A stretch of DNA of 64,000 bases. Source: Helicobacter cetorum MIT 00-7128 (GTDB lineage Bacteria; Campylobacterota; Campylobacteria; Campylobacterales; Helicobacteraceae). The notes beneath the pieces were generated by a model. The model had not been told where the DNA came from. It did no database searches and saw only the letters and a program-made list of their open reading frames with translations. The stretch covers positions 1,488,001-1,552,000 of the forward strand of contig NC_017737.1 in NCBI RefSeq assembly GCF_000259255.1, in the 5' to 3' direction. The translations under genes were made by a program, and so were the position numbers. Below, one piece after another: positions 50,354 to 60,646 of the stretch (positions are counted from its first letter, which is position 1; the number at the start of each line of letters is the position of its first letter).

Positions 50354-51613
50354 TTAAAAACTGAAAATATAATTAAAATAAAGGGCAAAATTTCTTTGAA
50401 AAGTTACACTATAGGGTAATTTCGCATTCAAGCTACCCATACCATAGAGCAAACTAAGAATTTTATGCTTATTGGTATTAGCTTGCATATAAGTATCACT
50501 GATAGTGGGGATTTTGACACCAAATTCAAAATGATTGTGCCTACCCCCTAAACGCACCCCTAAATTCACTAAAAATTGGAAAGTGCCATAGGTGAGATTG
50601 CCACCGACATATTGCTTTAAATAGCTTTGATAGACATTTGTATCACTTACGCTGTAGTTTGCCCCACCAAAAGCCACGCCTAGTCTAAAACCGGCAAAAA
50701 ATTTATCGCCATTATACGCATTGATAAGCCAATCTAAATAAGTGCCATAAGTGATAATTTTAATATCCCCATTTTTTTGATAAATCTGTTCGCTAGAATT
50801 AGTAGCACTGATTGTATTATTATAAAAATAGCTCCCTCGCTGATAAGTAGAGGCTGTTAAATCGCCAAAAAGCCCCCACCTAAAACCACTCCATTTGGTG
50901 TGCTTATGCTTGCCTACCCATTTATAGCCTAACACAATCCCCACACCATTAGATATACTAGAGCTACTAGAAGAATGCTGTTCTTGATTAAGACTAATGG
51001 TTGAATCTAAATCTAAAAACCCTTGTTTTTGAACCTGAATAGCATAATTTGTTGTAGTGAGTGTCTTACCCACATTGCCTAATTGATACCCTAGCCCTAA
51101 ATAAAAAGCGCTTTTATCAGCATAGCGCTTAGTGTCTTGGTTATCATTATTACTGAATCTAAAAGACCTTATCTTTTTACTTTGCGAATTACTAGAGTTA
51201 GCTTGAGGATTCCAATTAATATGCAAATTTTCGTGTTTAATAGCTCGCTCGGTTCTTTCAATTTTTTTGCGTCTCTCTTGTTCTAAAAAGCTCTCTTGTT
51301 TTTCTGGGGTTGTTTGTGAGCTTGTAGTAGCAGGCGTTTTATCTTGTTGTTGAGCCTTTTTCAACTCTTCTTCATAAACTTCTTTTTTTAATTCTTCTTG
51401 CATAATTTCATCATGCAAGGCTTTTTCTTTAGCCTTTTCTTGGGCTTTCTTTTGAGCGATTTCTTGTTTTACTTCTTTAGTAAGGCGTTCTTTCATTTCT
51501 TCATAAGTTTCTGCATGAAGTATATGAACACTTGATAGTATCAGTGAAACTAAAAAAGGGAAATAGGATAACTTTAATTTATTGGGGGGGGGGGTAATTG
51601 AATGACAACGCAT
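50354..51613 (-). CDS. Phase-variable Helicobacter outer-membrane protein, copy 1
   Basis: A 419-residue OMP. The ATG is followed after six codons by a C11 tract encoding TPPP; eleven bases keep the frame open (ON). A signal peptide (LSYFPFLVSLILSSVHILHA) leads to a coiled-coil, Lys/Glu-rich region (about 40-95). The barrel part then has KRYADKSAFYLGLGYQLGN, KWVGKHKHTKWSGFRWGLFGD, NAYNGDKFFAGFRLGVAFGG and FQFLVNLGVRLGG. The chain ends in an aromatic-rich strand finishing YIFSF. The first ~96 codons are identical to those of copy 2 (60647-61771). AAGGAACAAGAA precedes the ATG. Confidence 0.85.
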   Translation of the reverse strand: MRCHSITPPPNKLKLSYFPFLVSLILSSVHILHAETYEEMKERLTKEVKQEIAQKKAQEKAKEKALHDEIMQEELKKEVYEEELKKAQQQDKTPATTSSQTTPEKQESFLEQERRKKIERTERAIKHENLHINWNPQANSSNSQSKKIRSFRFSNNDNQDTKRYADKSAFYLGLGYQLGNVGKTLTTTNYAIQVQKQGFLDLDSTISLNQEQHSSSSSSISNGVGIVLGYKWVGKHKHTKWSGFRWGLFGDLTASTYQRGSYFYNNTISATNSSEQIYQKNGDIKIITYGTYLDWLINAYNGDKFFAGFRLGVAFGGANYSVSDTNVYQSYLKQYVGGNLTYGTFQFLVNLGVRLGGRHNHFEFGVKIPTISDTYMQANTNKHKILSLLYGMGSLNAKLPYSVTFQRNFALYFNYIFSF

Positions 51614-51683
51614 TTCTTGTTCCTTAGTGTGATTTTACAAAAAGAGATTATTTTAATATTTAAAAGCTTTGATTTTGATAAAA
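51328..51683. repeat. 356-bp direct repeat, copy A
   Basis: Base-for-base identical with 61486-61841. It covers the promoter-side flank, the start codon, the G11 tract, the signal peptide and the coiled-coil segment. Outside it the two genes diverge sharply. Confidence 0.9.
51584..51594. repeat. G11 contingency tract (C11 on coding strand), copy 1
   Basis: Eleven G residues on the plus strand, lying in codons 7-10 of the OMP gene. The ON count is 11; any change not divisible by three closes the frame. Confidence 0.85.
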
Positions 51684-51835
51684 AAATATTTTTTTAGATG
51701 AAAAAATTTTTAATATCAAACAAAATTTTAAAGATAAAAGAAAAATTAGAAAAAGCGTTTAGTAATCTTTATAACCATAGAGTTATAGAAAAATTTCAAA
51801 CAATAAAAATCGTTTAAAAGATATTAACCCCCTAT

Positions 51836-52708
51836 TTAATGCGATTCCACAACAATGGGCGCATTTTCAAACTTTTTGGCAATATAGTTGACATGCTCTA
51901 ATGCCTCTTCTTTGCTTTTATAAGGGCCAATGAGATAGTGCGTCAAAACATCTCTTTTTTCAAGTTTATAAGAAAAAGTTTTTAGTGTTTGCAAAAACGC
52001 TTTATTAGGCGTATTCATAAATGCCCCTACTTGCAAATAATATTTGCTCGCACTATCTAAACTAGCCTGTTTCATCTGATTGTTTGGGGGTGGCGTTTGG
52101 GGCAATAGTGCTTGAGTAGGCTTAGGTGAAGCTGATTTTTGAGATGATATTTTTATCTCTTGTTGCTCTTGTTTGCTCTCTTTTTTATTGGATTGTAACT
52201 CTAGCTTTTTCTCATCATGCTTATTCTTTGAAGAAGATTTTTTTGAAATTTTTTCATTCTTTGAATTTTGCTGTGATTTTTCCTCTTGGAGCATTGCTTT
52301 TTTGGTTCTCTTGCTCTCTTGATAAAAATCATTGAGGGTTTGAATGCGCTGTTGGGCATAATTCTCATAGCAAGTGTGATAGATAGGGCTTTCCTTATAG
52401 GTAATATTTGGACTCACAAGCATGTTAAGTGCCATGCACTCTTGATTAGTAAATTTTACCCACTCTTTTTGGCTTTGCTCTAACATTCTTTTGATTTCTT
52501 GAGGCCTATATTTATCAAAGTCATGCATGCTTGCCAATTCATCTATAAGGTTCTTATGGGTTTCATCAAGTAGCAATTCAATGCGATTGTCTTCTTTATT
52601 GTCTTGGTGGGCACATTTAGGAAGTAGTTGGTTTTTGGGTTTGTTGCAATCTAGGGCAGACACATTTAAAGCCAATAACACAACCAATAATACAGCTCTT
52701 TTTATCAA
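51836..52708 (-). CDS. Periplasmic LprI-like / SPOR-domain protein
   Basis: About 290 residues from a TTG at 52708 preceded by AAAGAG; a GTG at 52738 is an alternative. A signal peptide (RAVLLVVLLALNVSA) is followed by an LprI-like helical domain (LEQSQKEWVKFTNQEC ... Cys ... QQRIQTLNDF, about 80-140), as in lysozyme-inhibitor-like DUF1311 proteins. A Lys/Gln/Ser-rich linker leads to a C-terminal SPOR domain (YYLQVGAFMNTPN to VGPYK-like IGPYKSKEEAL) that binds denuded peptidoglycan. I infer a wall-associated protein. A linker of this charge is poorly conserved. Confidence 0.7.
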   Translation of the reverse strand: MIKRAVLLVVLLALNVSALDCNKPKNQLLPKCAHQDNKEDNRIELLLDETHKNLIDELASMHDFDKYRPQEIKRMLEQSQKEWVKFTNQECMALNMLVSPNITYKESPIYHTCYENYAQQRIQTLNDFYQESKRTKKAMLQEEKSQQNSKNEKISKKSSSKNKHDEKKLELQSNKKESKQEQQEIKISSQKSASPKPTQALLPQTPPPNNQMKQASLDSASKYYLQVGAFMNTPNKAFLQTLKTFSYKLEKRDVLTHYLIGPYKSKEEALEHVNYIAKKFENAPIVVESH

Positions 52709-52904
52709 AATTTTCTCTTTTTTAAAACCAAAACACACTTATCATCATAGCCATAGCACAAACCCTATCATTATACCTTTATTTCTCTTGCAACTTTCAT
52801 TAGTCAAAAATCTATTATAATAAAAAATACTAAATATTTATACTTGATTACTTAGCTCTTATGAAGATTAGCTATAAAAAGCATTTGATATAAATTAGCC
52901 ATTC

Positions 52905-52937
52905 AAAAAGCTCTCCAAATAAGAGAGCTTAAAAAAA
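52905..52937 (-). terminator. Strong terminator after the 52947-53879 OMP gene
   Basis: On the minus strand AAGCTCTC pairs perfectly with GAGAGCTT around a seven-base loop, with T residues following and an A-run before. It can work in both directions. Confidence 0.75.
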
Positions 52938-52946
52938 CAAGAATTT

Positions 52947-53879
52947 TTAGAAACTATAGATATAGTTGAAGTAAATGGAATAATTACGCCTAAAGACTTC
53001 TCTATAAGGCAAACTTACGATATTGCCACCCTTAAGCAGAGCTGTTGTTTTTAAGATGTCTTTCTCATCATTATGGGGGTTATTCATAGCCATGTAATTA
53101 TTGAGATAGTAAGTAGGGATTTTAATCCCAAAGCCAAATTGGTTGTGTTTGCCCCCTAAACGCACCCCTAAATTCACTAAAAATTGGAAAGCATTGTCAT
53201 TAATCTTGCCTCCAAAAGCACTCTTTAAATAATTCTTATAAGTCTTTTTGTCGCTTAAATCATAATTCACTCCAGCAAAAGCAACCCCTACACTAAATCC
53301 GGCAAAAAATTTATCGCCATTATACGCATTGAGTAATAAATCCATGTAAGTGCCATAAGTAGAAATCACTATAGATTCTGTTTTTTGATAAGCAAAAGGG
53401 TTGGCAGTAAAAGTATTATAGCCATTATAAGAAAGGTTTCCCCTACCATAAACAGACGCACTCATATCATAGAATAACCCCCATCTAAAGCCAAACCACT
53501 TGGTCTCTTTATGCTTACCCACCCATTTATAACCAAGCATTAACCCAAAGCCATTAGAAACATACGAGCGTTTATAAGTAGGACTTAGTGCAGAATTTAA
53601 TAGTGTGTAGGACTTATCCTTAATAGCAACTTGTGCTGAAGTAAGATTGATGTTAGTATTATTATGCTGGATACTCCCTAATTGATAACCTAGCCCCATA
53701 TAGAACGCACTCTTATCAGCATAGCGCTTTGTGGGCGATTCTACTTTATTGCCCGCAAAAATAAAATCGCCTTTTGTAAAAGCATCTTTAAAGCTATCCG
53801 CACTCAAAGTATTGCAAGACAAAGCCAAAGCAAGTAAAAATTTTCTCTTGACAGAATGTTTATTCTTAGTTTTTAACAT
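52947..53879 (-). CDS. Helicobacter outer-membrane protein (Hop/Hom-like)
   Basis: A 310-residue OMP. A signal peptide (RKFLLALALSCNTLSA) precedes a short head and the barrel. KRYADKSAFYMGLGYQLGS, KWVGKHKETKWFGFRWGLFYD, NAYNGDKFFAGFSVGVAF and FQFLVNLGVRLGGKHNQFGF recur in its neighbours. The last strand ends IYFNYIYSF. It lacks the phase tract and the coiled-coil head of the G11 genes. Confidence 0.85.
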   Translation of the reverse strand: MLKTKNKHSVKRKFLLALALSCNTLSADSFKDAFTKGDFIFAGNKVESPTKRYADKSAFYMGLGYQLGSIQHNNTNINLTSAQVAIKDKSYTLLNSALSPTYKRSYVSNGFGLMLGYKWVGKHKETKWFGFRWGLFYDMSASVYGRGNLSYNGYNTFTANPFAYQKTESIVISTYGTYMDLLLNAYNGDKFFAGFSVGVAFAGVNYDLSDKKTYKNYLKSAFGGKINDNAFQFLVNLGVRLGGKHNQFGFGIKIPTYYLNNYMAMNNPHNDEKDILKTTALLKGGNIVSLPYREVFRRNYSIYFNYIYSF

Positions 53880-53947
53880 TTTATGTCAGTCCTTTTTAAA
53901 TCAAAGTCAAATGGCTGACATTATAATTAAAATTTAGCCATTTGCAT

Positions 53948-55048
53948 TTAAAACCACTCGCTAGAACGCTTTCTTACCTCAGCATCTAATCTTAGCACTT
54001 CTTCTAAGCTAGAGAGTTTGAGAGACTTTTTAGCATACAATTCTAGGGTTTGAGAGATGATTTTAATAAGACCTCCAAATGCAATTTCTTTATTCAAAAA
54101 TTTTTCTATCGCTTTTTCATTGCTCGCATTAAGCACCACACCAAGCTTTGGGTTTTCTAGCAACAAATCCTTATAACGCCATAAAGCATAACGCTCTGTA
54201 TGGATAGGCTCAAATTTAATGGCGTTTAAAGTGCTTAAATCCAAAGGCTTGATAGAAGCGTTCAAACAGGCTAGTTTGGGGTTGATTGCATAGCTAATAG
54301 GCAGTTTCATATCCGCACTTGCCAAATGCGAAATCACAGAATTATCTTCACATTCCACCAAGGCATGCACGATAGAACTTCTCTCAATTAGCGCATCAAT
54401 TTTTAAAGAAGCCCCAAAAAGCCAATAGGTTTCTAAGATTTCAAAAAGCTTATTGACCATGCTTGCTGAATCAATCGTAATTTTTGCCCCCATGCTCCAA
54501 TTAGGGTGTTTAAGAGCGTTCTCTACATTTTGGGTGGGAATGAGTTCTAATGGAGTGTCTCTAAAAGCCCCCCCACTAGCGGTAATGATTAAGGATTTGG
54601 GCTTTAAAACCTTGTTTTGCAACAACGCCCACAAGCCAAAATGCTCGCTATCAATGGGCGTGATTTTACTAACATCTAGTAAATGCCCCGCACTCACTAA
54701 GCTTTCTTTATTCGCTAGGGCTAGTCTTTTATGAGTTTGTAAGCTTTTAAAACTTGCTTTTAATCCTGCCACACCTACAATAGCATTAATTACCAAGCTA
54801 GAAGAACATTCTTCTATCATCTCATCAATGCCATCTAGCCCTACAAACACTTTAGCCTTCAAAGGCTCTAAGTGGCTTAAATCTTTAGCGTCTAAAATCG
54901 CTACTTTCTTAGGCTTGAAAATCCTAATTTGTTCATTTAAAAGAGCGATATTTCTCCCACAGCTTAACGCCTCTATTTTTATATCAAATTGCGTTGCGAT
55001 TTTTAGGGCGTTTTTTCCAATAGAGCCAGTGCTACCAAGAATAATCAT
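53948..55048 (-). CDS. dxr: 1-deoxy-D-xylulose 5-phosphate reductoisomerase
   Basis: A 366-residue enzyme making MEP for isoprenoid synthesis. The NADPH loop is ILGSTGSIGKNALKIA, and LALANKESLVSAGHLL and IDSEHFGLWALLQ carry metal and substrate residues. SGGAFRDTPLELIP is the flexible loop. It follows cdsA by 7 bases, the usual pair. Confidence 0.97.
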   Translation of the reverse strand: MIILGSTGSIGKNALKIATQFDIKIEALSCGRNIALLNEQIRIFKPKKVAILDAKDLSHLEPLKAKVFVGLDGIDEMIEECSSSLVINAIVGVAGLKASFKSLQTHKRLALANKESLVSAGHLLDVSKITPIDSEHFGLWALLQNKVLKPKSLIITASGGAFRDTPLELIPTQNVENALKHPNWSMGAKITIDSASMVNKLFEILETYWLFGASLKIDALIERSSIVHALVECEDNSVISHLASADMKLPISYAINPKLACLNASIKPLDLSTLNAIKFEPIHTERYALWRYKDLLLENPKLGVVLNASNEKAIEKFLNKEIAFGGLIKIISQTLELYAKKSLKLSSLEEVLRLDAEVRKRSSEWF

Positions 55049-55055
55049 ATTCTTT

Positions 55056-55856
55056 TTAGGCCTCTAATAACACTGAAATTTCTTTCCATACTTCCAAGAA
55101 ATACAACAATACATGCAAACTGAGTGCGCCAAACAACATTGCATCAACCCTATCTAATACCCCTCCATGTCCGGGTAGAATCTTACCGCTATCTTTAACA
55201 TTGGCTTGCCTTTTCAAATAGCTCTCATATAAATCCCCAACTACTGCACAAAGGGAGATTAAAAAGCTAAAGAAAAGCGCTGTGAAAAAACCCCCGCTTA
55301 ATTTCCCCATGCCAACAAATGCCCCTATTATGCTAGCTAGAGCCACACCAATAAACGCCCCCTCTAAAGTCTTGTTAGGTGAAGTGGGCGTAAAAGGGGT
55401 TTTTCCAAAGAGTTTGCCTCCAAAATACGCCCCTACATCACTAATAATTACCACTACGAGCAACCAAACAATCGCTAATGTGCCAAAGTCTTTATAGATT
55501 CCTAAAAGTGCAAAAAAGCCAACCCCCGGATATAAAAAGGGTAAAATAGCATTTGTATTAGGAGCTTTCTTGTATGCCATAATTCCAGCTACTATCATCG
55601 CACTTATTAGGGCGCATTCAATAGGTCTTCCATTAAAATACCCCATAATCCAAGACAAAATAACCAGTAAATAAAGAGAAAAACTAGACTGGACTTTAAA
55701 CAATTTTAAAGCCTCTGAAAATCCCACTAAATAGGCTATTCCCAAGATTGCCCAAAACAGCAATAAGCTATCTGCATACAATATTAGTGTTGCTACAACA
55801 ACTAAAATAATTCCCGTAACATAACGAGCCTTTTCTTTAAATAACTTTTCTTTCAC
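55056..55856 (-). CDS. cdsA: Phosphatidate cytidylyltransferase
   Basis: A 266-residue membrane enzyme making CDP-diacylglycerol. The signature SDVGAYFGGKLFGKTPFTP ends in LPGHGGVLDRVDAMLFG, with about seven membrane segments. Upstream is the transporter gene, 24 bases away. Confidence 0.95.
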   Translation of the reverse strand: MKEKLFKEKARYVTGIILVVVATLILYADSLLLFWAILGIAYLVGFSEALKLFKVQSSFSLYLLVILSWIMGYFNGRPIECALISAMIVAGIMAYKKAPNTNAILPFLYPGVGFFALLGIYKDFGTLAIVWLLVVVIISDVGAYFGGKLFGKTPFTPTSPNKTLEGAFIGVALASIIGAFVGMGKLSGGFFTALFFSFLISLCAVVGDLYESYLKRQANVKDSGKILPGHGGVLDRVDAMLFGALSLHVLLYFLEVWKEISVLLEA

Positions 55857-55880
55857 TCTTAATTTTTCCTACTTTTAACT

Positions 55881-57521
55881 TTAATTCACAAATACAAGCG
55901 AAACAAGCGCATAGGTAAATGCACTAATTAAAATAACCCCTATTACATTAAGCCATAGTCCCGCTTTAATCATGTCTGTTATTTTAACATACCCCGAGCC
56001 ATAAGCAATTGCATTAGGCGGAGTGGCTACAGGGAGCATGAACGCACAAGTCGCACTTAAGGCTACAGGAATAGTAAATAATAAACTTGATTGACCTTCA
56101 TAGCCCATACCCATTGCAACCCCTCCAATTACGGGTAAAAAGGCAGCAGCTGTAGCGGTATTAGAAGTGATTTCAGTTAAGAAAATCACCATAGTTGCCA
56201 CAGCTACAATAATGAGTAAAATTGGCAAGTTTGCAAAGCTAGAAACTTGATGACCAATCCACAAACTCAAGCCGGTTTTAGAAAATTGAGCGCTTAAGGC
56301 AAGTCCCCCACCAAATAAGAGCAACACATCCCAAGGAAGTTTTTTAGTCGTATCCCAATCAATAAGTCTTTCGCCCTTATTATTTGCTGGCAAAATAAAC
56401 AAAAGAACAGAAACCCCCATAGCAATCACAGAATCAATCTTATCTATTTTAATACCATAACTTTTTAAAAGAGTGCCTAAAAAAATCCACCCTAAAGACG
56501 CTAAAATAAAAATAATACCTACTGAAATTTCAGCTTGACTCAAACGCCCTAGTTTATGCAATTCTTGCCTAACAACTTCCTTGCCACCCGGAATTTCTTT
56601 AATTTTCAAAGGGAAAATCACATAAGTGAGTAAAAGCCATGAAATAATAAGCATAATAAAGGCTAAAGGCGTGCCAAAAAGCATCCATTTTCCAAAATCT
56701 ATCTCAACATTAAAGGCTGTTTTCATATAGCCGGCTAGTAAAGCATTAGGTGGAGTGCCAATAAGAGTGCCTAAAGAGCCAATAGAGGCTGAATAGGCAA
56801 TGCCAAGCATTAAACAAATGCTGAAATTCGTGCGATAAATCATTGTCTTTTCTTGCACTTTTTGAGCAATATCCTTACCCTTATGCACTACATGACTAAG
56901 CATTCCCCCATGCGCTTTAGTGATTTCTTCTTTATGCAATTTGTTAGTTTTTTTTTCATTTTCTGTGCCTACTAGCTTTGCTACTAAATGCAGCACGCTC
57001 ATGCCAACTGGGAGCATCATCACAGCTGTTGCAGTATTGCTCACCCACATGGATAGAAAGCCTGTAGCTATCATAAAACCCAAAATCAATCTTCTAGGGC
57101 TTGTGCCAACAAGTAAGATTATGCCTAAAGCTATACGAGTGTGTAAATTCCATTTTTGCATGCTTAGCGCTAAAATAAACCCCCCCATAAACAAAAAGAT
57201 AATCGGCGATGCATAAGACGCACTAACACTAGCAAATTTATCCACGCCAAAAACACTAAATAATACTAAGGGTAAAAGAGCCGTTGCGGGTAAGTCAATA
57301 GCTTCAGTCATCCACCACACACCCATTAAAATAGATACTGATGCCACAATAGGCATGGCTGTATAATTTAAGGAACTCAGTTTGGGGATTTGCTCTATTG
57401 CATAGGGCATTTGTGCGTGTAGAGCGTAATAGACAATGAGTGCTAAAAGCACCCCACCTATTAAACCAACAACACGCACTATTTTTGTGCTTTTATCATC
57501 TGTATACGAGTTATCTTCCAT
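55881..57521 (-). CDS. DASS-family (SLC13-like) sodium/dicarboxylate transporter
   Basis: A 546-residue membrane protein with about twelve segments. MLGIAYSASIGSLGTLIGTPPNAL and the late SATCAFMLPVATPPNAIAYGSG are the paired SNT/TP motifs of the DASS family that bind sodium and the carboxylate. TSNTATAAAFLPVIGG is the second repeat. It probably imports succinate, malate or a similar acid. I recall the same gene before cdsA in H. pylori (HP0214). Confidence 0.9.
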   Translation of the reverse strand: MEDNSYTDDKSTKIVRVVGLIGGVLLALIVYYALHAQMPYAIEQIPKLSSLNYTAMPIVASVSILMGVWWMTEAIDLPATALLPLVLFSVFGVDKFASVSASYASPIIFLFMGGFILALSMQKWNLHTRIALGIILLVGTSPRRLILGFMIATGFLSMWVSNTATAVMMLPVGMSVLHLVAKLVGTENEKKTNKLHKEEITKAHGGMLSHVVHKGKDIAQKVQEKTMIYRTNFSICLMLGIAYSASIGSLGTLIGTPPNALLAGYMKTAFNVEIDFGKWMLFGTPLAFIMLIISWLLLTYVIFPLKIKEIPGGKEVVRQELHKLGRLSQAEISVGIIFILASLGWIFLGTLLKSYGIKIDKIDSVIAMGVSVLLFILPANNKGERLIDWDTTKKLPWDVLLLFGGGLALSAQFSKTGLSLWIGHQVSSFANLPILLIIVAVATMVIFLTEITSNTATAAAFLPVIGGVAMGMGYEGQSSLLFTIPVALSATCAFMLPVATPPNAIAYGSGYVKITDMIKAGLWLNVIGVILISAFTYALVSLVFVN

Positions 57522-57640
57522 TTTGTTTACCCTTTAAAATTACTGCCCTACATGCTACAATAAAACTTTCTCAAATTCGCTTACTCGCTTCTCTTAGTGG
57601 TTGAGCGTCTGGAAGAAATAATATCAAAATAGGAAAAAAA

Positions 57641-59506
57641 GTGATAAAAGAAAGTGATATTTTAGTGGTTGGTGGGGGGCATGCAGGCATTGAAGCAAGC
57701 CTAATTGCAGCAAAAATGGGAGCTAAAACGCATTTAATCACCATGCTTATAGATAGTATAGGTCTAGCGAGTTGTAATCCAGCCATTGGGGGCTTGGGTA
57801 AAGGGCATTTAACTAAAGAAGTAGATGTTTTAGGGGGGGCTATGGGGATAATTACCGATAATAGTGGCTTACAATATCGTGTGTTAAACGCCTCTAAAGG
57901 CCCAGCGGTTAGGGGAACTAGAGCTCAAATTGATATGGATACTTACCGCATTTTTGCAAGAAATCTAGTCTTAAACACTAAAAATTTGAGCGTGTCTCAA
58001 GAAATGACTGAGAGCTTAATCATTGAGAACGATGAAGTCATAGGCGTAACAACCAATATCGGTAATACCTACAAGGCTAAAAAAGTGATTATCACTACAG
58101 GCACTTTTTTAAAAGGGGTGGTGCATATTGGCGAACATAAAAATGAAAACGGACGCTTTGGAGAAAACGCTTCTAATTCACTCGCTTTAAATTTAAGAGA
58201 GCTTGGCTTTAAAGTAGATAGATTAAAAACAGGGACTTGCCCTAGAGTGGCTGGAAATAGCATCAATTTTGAAGGCTTAGAAGAGCATTTTGGAGATGAG
58301 ACTCCCCCCCATTTTAGCTACAAAACCACAGATTTTAACCCCACCCAACTCTCTTGCTTTATCACTTACACTAATCCCACTACCCATAAGCTTATTAGAG
58401 ACAATTTTCACAGAGCCCCCCTATTTACCGGTCAAATTGAAGGCGTAGGCCCAAGGTATTGCCCAAGCATTGAAGATAAAGTCAATCGCTTTAGCGAAAA
58501 AGAACGCCACCAGCTGTTTTTAGAACCCCAAACTATCCATAAAAGCGAATACTATGTGAATGGCTTAAGCACTTCTTTACCCCTAGATGTGCAAGAAAAA
58601 GTCATTCATTCTATCAAAGGTTTAGAAAATGCCCTTATCACTCGCTATGGCTATGCGATAGAATATGATTTCATCCAACCTACAGAATTAACCCACACTT
58701 TAGAAACCAAAAAAATTAAGGGGCTCTATCTAGCCGGACAAATCAATGGGACTACCGGCTATGAAGAAGCCGCTGCTCAAGGGCTTATGGCAGGAATTAA
58801 CGCCGTATTAGCTCTCAAACATCAAGCCCCTTTTGTTTTAAAGCGTAACGAAGCATATATTGGTGTGCTAATTGATGATTTAGTTACTAAAGGCACAAAT
58901 GAGCCTTATAGAATGTTTACAAGTAGAGCAGAATATCGCTTGCTTTTAAGAGAAGATAACACGCTCTTTAGACTAGGCGAATACGCCTATAACTTAGGGC
59001 TTATGCAAAAAGATTTCTATAATGAATTGATTAAGGATAAGAAAGAGATACAAGAGAATCTAAAACGCCTTAAAGAATGCGTTTTCACCCCTAATAAAGA
59101 AATTTTAAAACGCTTAAATGAACTAGATGAAAATCCTATCAATGACAAAATTAATGGCATTAGCCTATTAGGGCGTGATAGTTTTAGTTTGGAAAAAATG
59201 CGTGCGTTTTTTGATTTCTTAGCCCCCTTAAATGAGCGGGTTTTAGAGCAAATTAAAATTGAATGCAAATATAATATTTATATTGAAAAGCAACACGAAA
59301 ACATCGCTAAAATGGATAGCATGCTCAAAGTCTCTATTCCTAAAGATTTTGTGTTTAAAGGCATTCCTGGGCTTAGTTTAGAAGCTATAGAAAAGTTAGA
59401 AAAATTTCGCCCTAAAAGTCTTTTTGAGGCTTCAGAAATTAGTGGGATTACTCCGGCCAATTTAGATGTCTTGCATTTATACATTTATTTGAGAAAAAAC
59501 TCTTAA
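57641..59506 (+). CDS. mnmG: tRNA uridine 5-carboxymethylaminomethyl modification enzyme MnmG (GidA)
   Basis: A 621-residue FAD protein modifying U34 of some tRNAs with MnmE. A GTG start is used, with AGGAAA upstream. The FAD motif is [37 protein letters not shown] is family-specific, and [16 protein letters not shown] lies near the end. A C7 run encodes TPPH; it is a normal codon choice and not evidently a switch. Confidence 0.97.
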   Translation: MIKESDILVVGGGHAGIEASLIAAKMGAKTHLITMLIDSIGLASCNPAIGGLGKGHLTKEVDVLGGAMGIITDNSGLQYRVLNASKGPAVRGTRAQIDMDTYRIFARNLVLNTKNLSVSQEMTESLIIENDEVIGVTTNIGNTYKAKKVIITTGTFLKGVVHIGEHKNENGRFGENASNSLALNLRELGFKVDRLKTGTCPRVAGNSINFEGLEEHFGDETPPHFSYKTTDFNPTQLSCFITYTNPTTHKLIRDNFHRAPLFTGQIEGVGPRYCPSIEDKVNRFSEKERHQLFLEPQTIHKSEYYVNGLSTSLPLDVQEKVIHSIKGLENALITRYGYAIEYDFIQPTELTHTLETKKIKGLYLAGQINGTTGYEEAAAQGLMAGINAVLALKHQAPFVLKRNEAYIGVLIDDLVTKGTNEPYRMFTSRAEYRLLLREDNTLFRLGEYAYNLGLMQKDFYNELIKDKKEIQENLKRLKECVFTPNKEILKRLNELDENPINDKINGISLLGRDSFSLEKMRAFFDFLAPLNERVLEQIKIECKYNIYIEKQHENIAKMDSMLKVSIPKDFVFKGIPGLSLEAIEKLEKFRPKSLFEASEISGITPANLDVLHLYIYLRKNS

Positions 59507-59515
59507 AGGATTTGA

Positions 59516-60634
59516 ATGAACGCTTTAGAAATCACTCAAAAGCTCATCAGCTACCCTAGTATCACACCTAAAGAATGTGGCATTTTTGAATACATCAAAT
59601 CTCTTTTTCCCACTTTTAAAGTCCTAGAGTGTGAAAGAGATGGCGTGAAAAATCTTTTTTTATACCAAGTTTTTAACCCTAAAGCTGGAATTAAACCCTT
59701 ACATTTTTGCTTTGCGGGTCATATTGATGTCGTGCCAGCTGGAAATAATTGGCAAAGTGAGCCTTTCACACCCACGATTAAAGAAGATTTTTTATACGGG
59801 CGTGGAGCACAAGATATGAAAGGGGGCGTGGGGGCGTTTCTAGGTGCGAGTTTGAAATTTAACCCTAAAACCCCTTTTATGCTCTCCATTTTACTCACTA
59901 GCGATGAAGAAGGGCCAGGGATTTTTGGCACCAAACTTATGCTAGAGCAACTAAAAGAAAAAGATTTGTTGCCTGATATGGTCATTGTGGCTGAACCCAC
60001 TTGCGAGAAAATCTTAGGCGATAGTATTAAAATTGGCAGAAGGGGTTCAATAAACGGCAAGCTGATTTTAAAGGGCATTCAAGGGCATGCAGCCTATCCT
60101 GAAAAATGCAAAAATCCTATTGATTCTCTTGCTTCTGTCTTACCTTTAATTTCGGGCGTAAATTTAGATAATGGCGATGAGAATTTTGCCCCTTCAAAAC
60201 TTGTCATCACTAACTTGCATGCTGGACTTGGAGCTAATAATGTAACTCCAGCAAGTGTAGAGATTTTATTTAATGTGCGCCATTCTTTAAAAACCACCAA
60301 AGAGAGCTTAAAGGAGTATTTAGAAAAGGTTTTAAAAGATTTGTCTTATTTTTTAGAATTAGAACAAAGCTCTCTGGCTTTTATCACTTCTTCTCATTCA
60401 AAGCTTATAAATGTGTTAAAAGAAAATATTTTAAAAATATGCAACATTACTCCAAGCCTAAACACTAAGGGTGGCACGAGCGATGCACGATTTTTTAGTG
60501 CTTATGGCATAGAAGTGGTGGAATTTGGTGTCATCAATGATAGAATCCATGCCATTGATGAGAGAGTGAGCTTAAAAGAATTAGAATTTTTAGAAAAGGT
60601 GTTTTTGGGGGTTTTAGAGAGTTTAAGCCAATAA
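59516..60634 (+). CDS. dapE: Succinyl-diaminopimelate desuccinylase
   Basis: A 372-residue zinc peptidase-like enzyme of the lysine and meso-diaminopimelate pathway. The zinc ligands are in [27 protein letters not shown] and LTSDEEGPG, and VAEPT follows. It starts after mnmG by 9 bases, with AAAGGATTTG before the ATG. Confidence 0.95.
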   Translation: MNALEITQKLISYPSITPKECGIFEYIKSLFPTFKVLECERDGVKNLFLYQVFNPKAGIKPLHFCFAGHIDVVPAGNNWQSEPFTPTIKEDFLYGRGAQDMKGGVGAFLGASLKFNPKTPFMLSILLTSDEEGPGIFGTKLMLEQLKEKDLLPDMVIVAEPTCEKILGDSIKIGRRGSINGKLILKGIQGHAAYPEKCKNPIDSLASVLPLISGVNLDNGDENFAPSKLVITNLHAGLGANNVTPASVEILFNVRHSLKTTKESLKEYLEKVLKDLSYFLELEQSSLAFITSSHSKLINVLKENILKICNITPSLNTKGGTSDARFFSAYGIEVVEFGVINDRIHAIDERVSLKELEFLEKVFLGVLESLSQ

Positions 60635-60641
60635 GGCTTAA
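60623..60641. terminator. Hairpin at the dapE end
   Basis: TTAAGCC and GGCTTAA pair around AATAA, overlapping the dapE stop. It lies between convergent dapE and the next OMP gene, but no strong T-run follows. Confidence 0.45.
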
Positions 60642-60646
60642 GCTAT

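Noticed and set aside
58314-58320. C7 run in mnmG as a phase switch
   Set aside because: It encodes a conserved TPPH segment in a housekeeping gene and is short.
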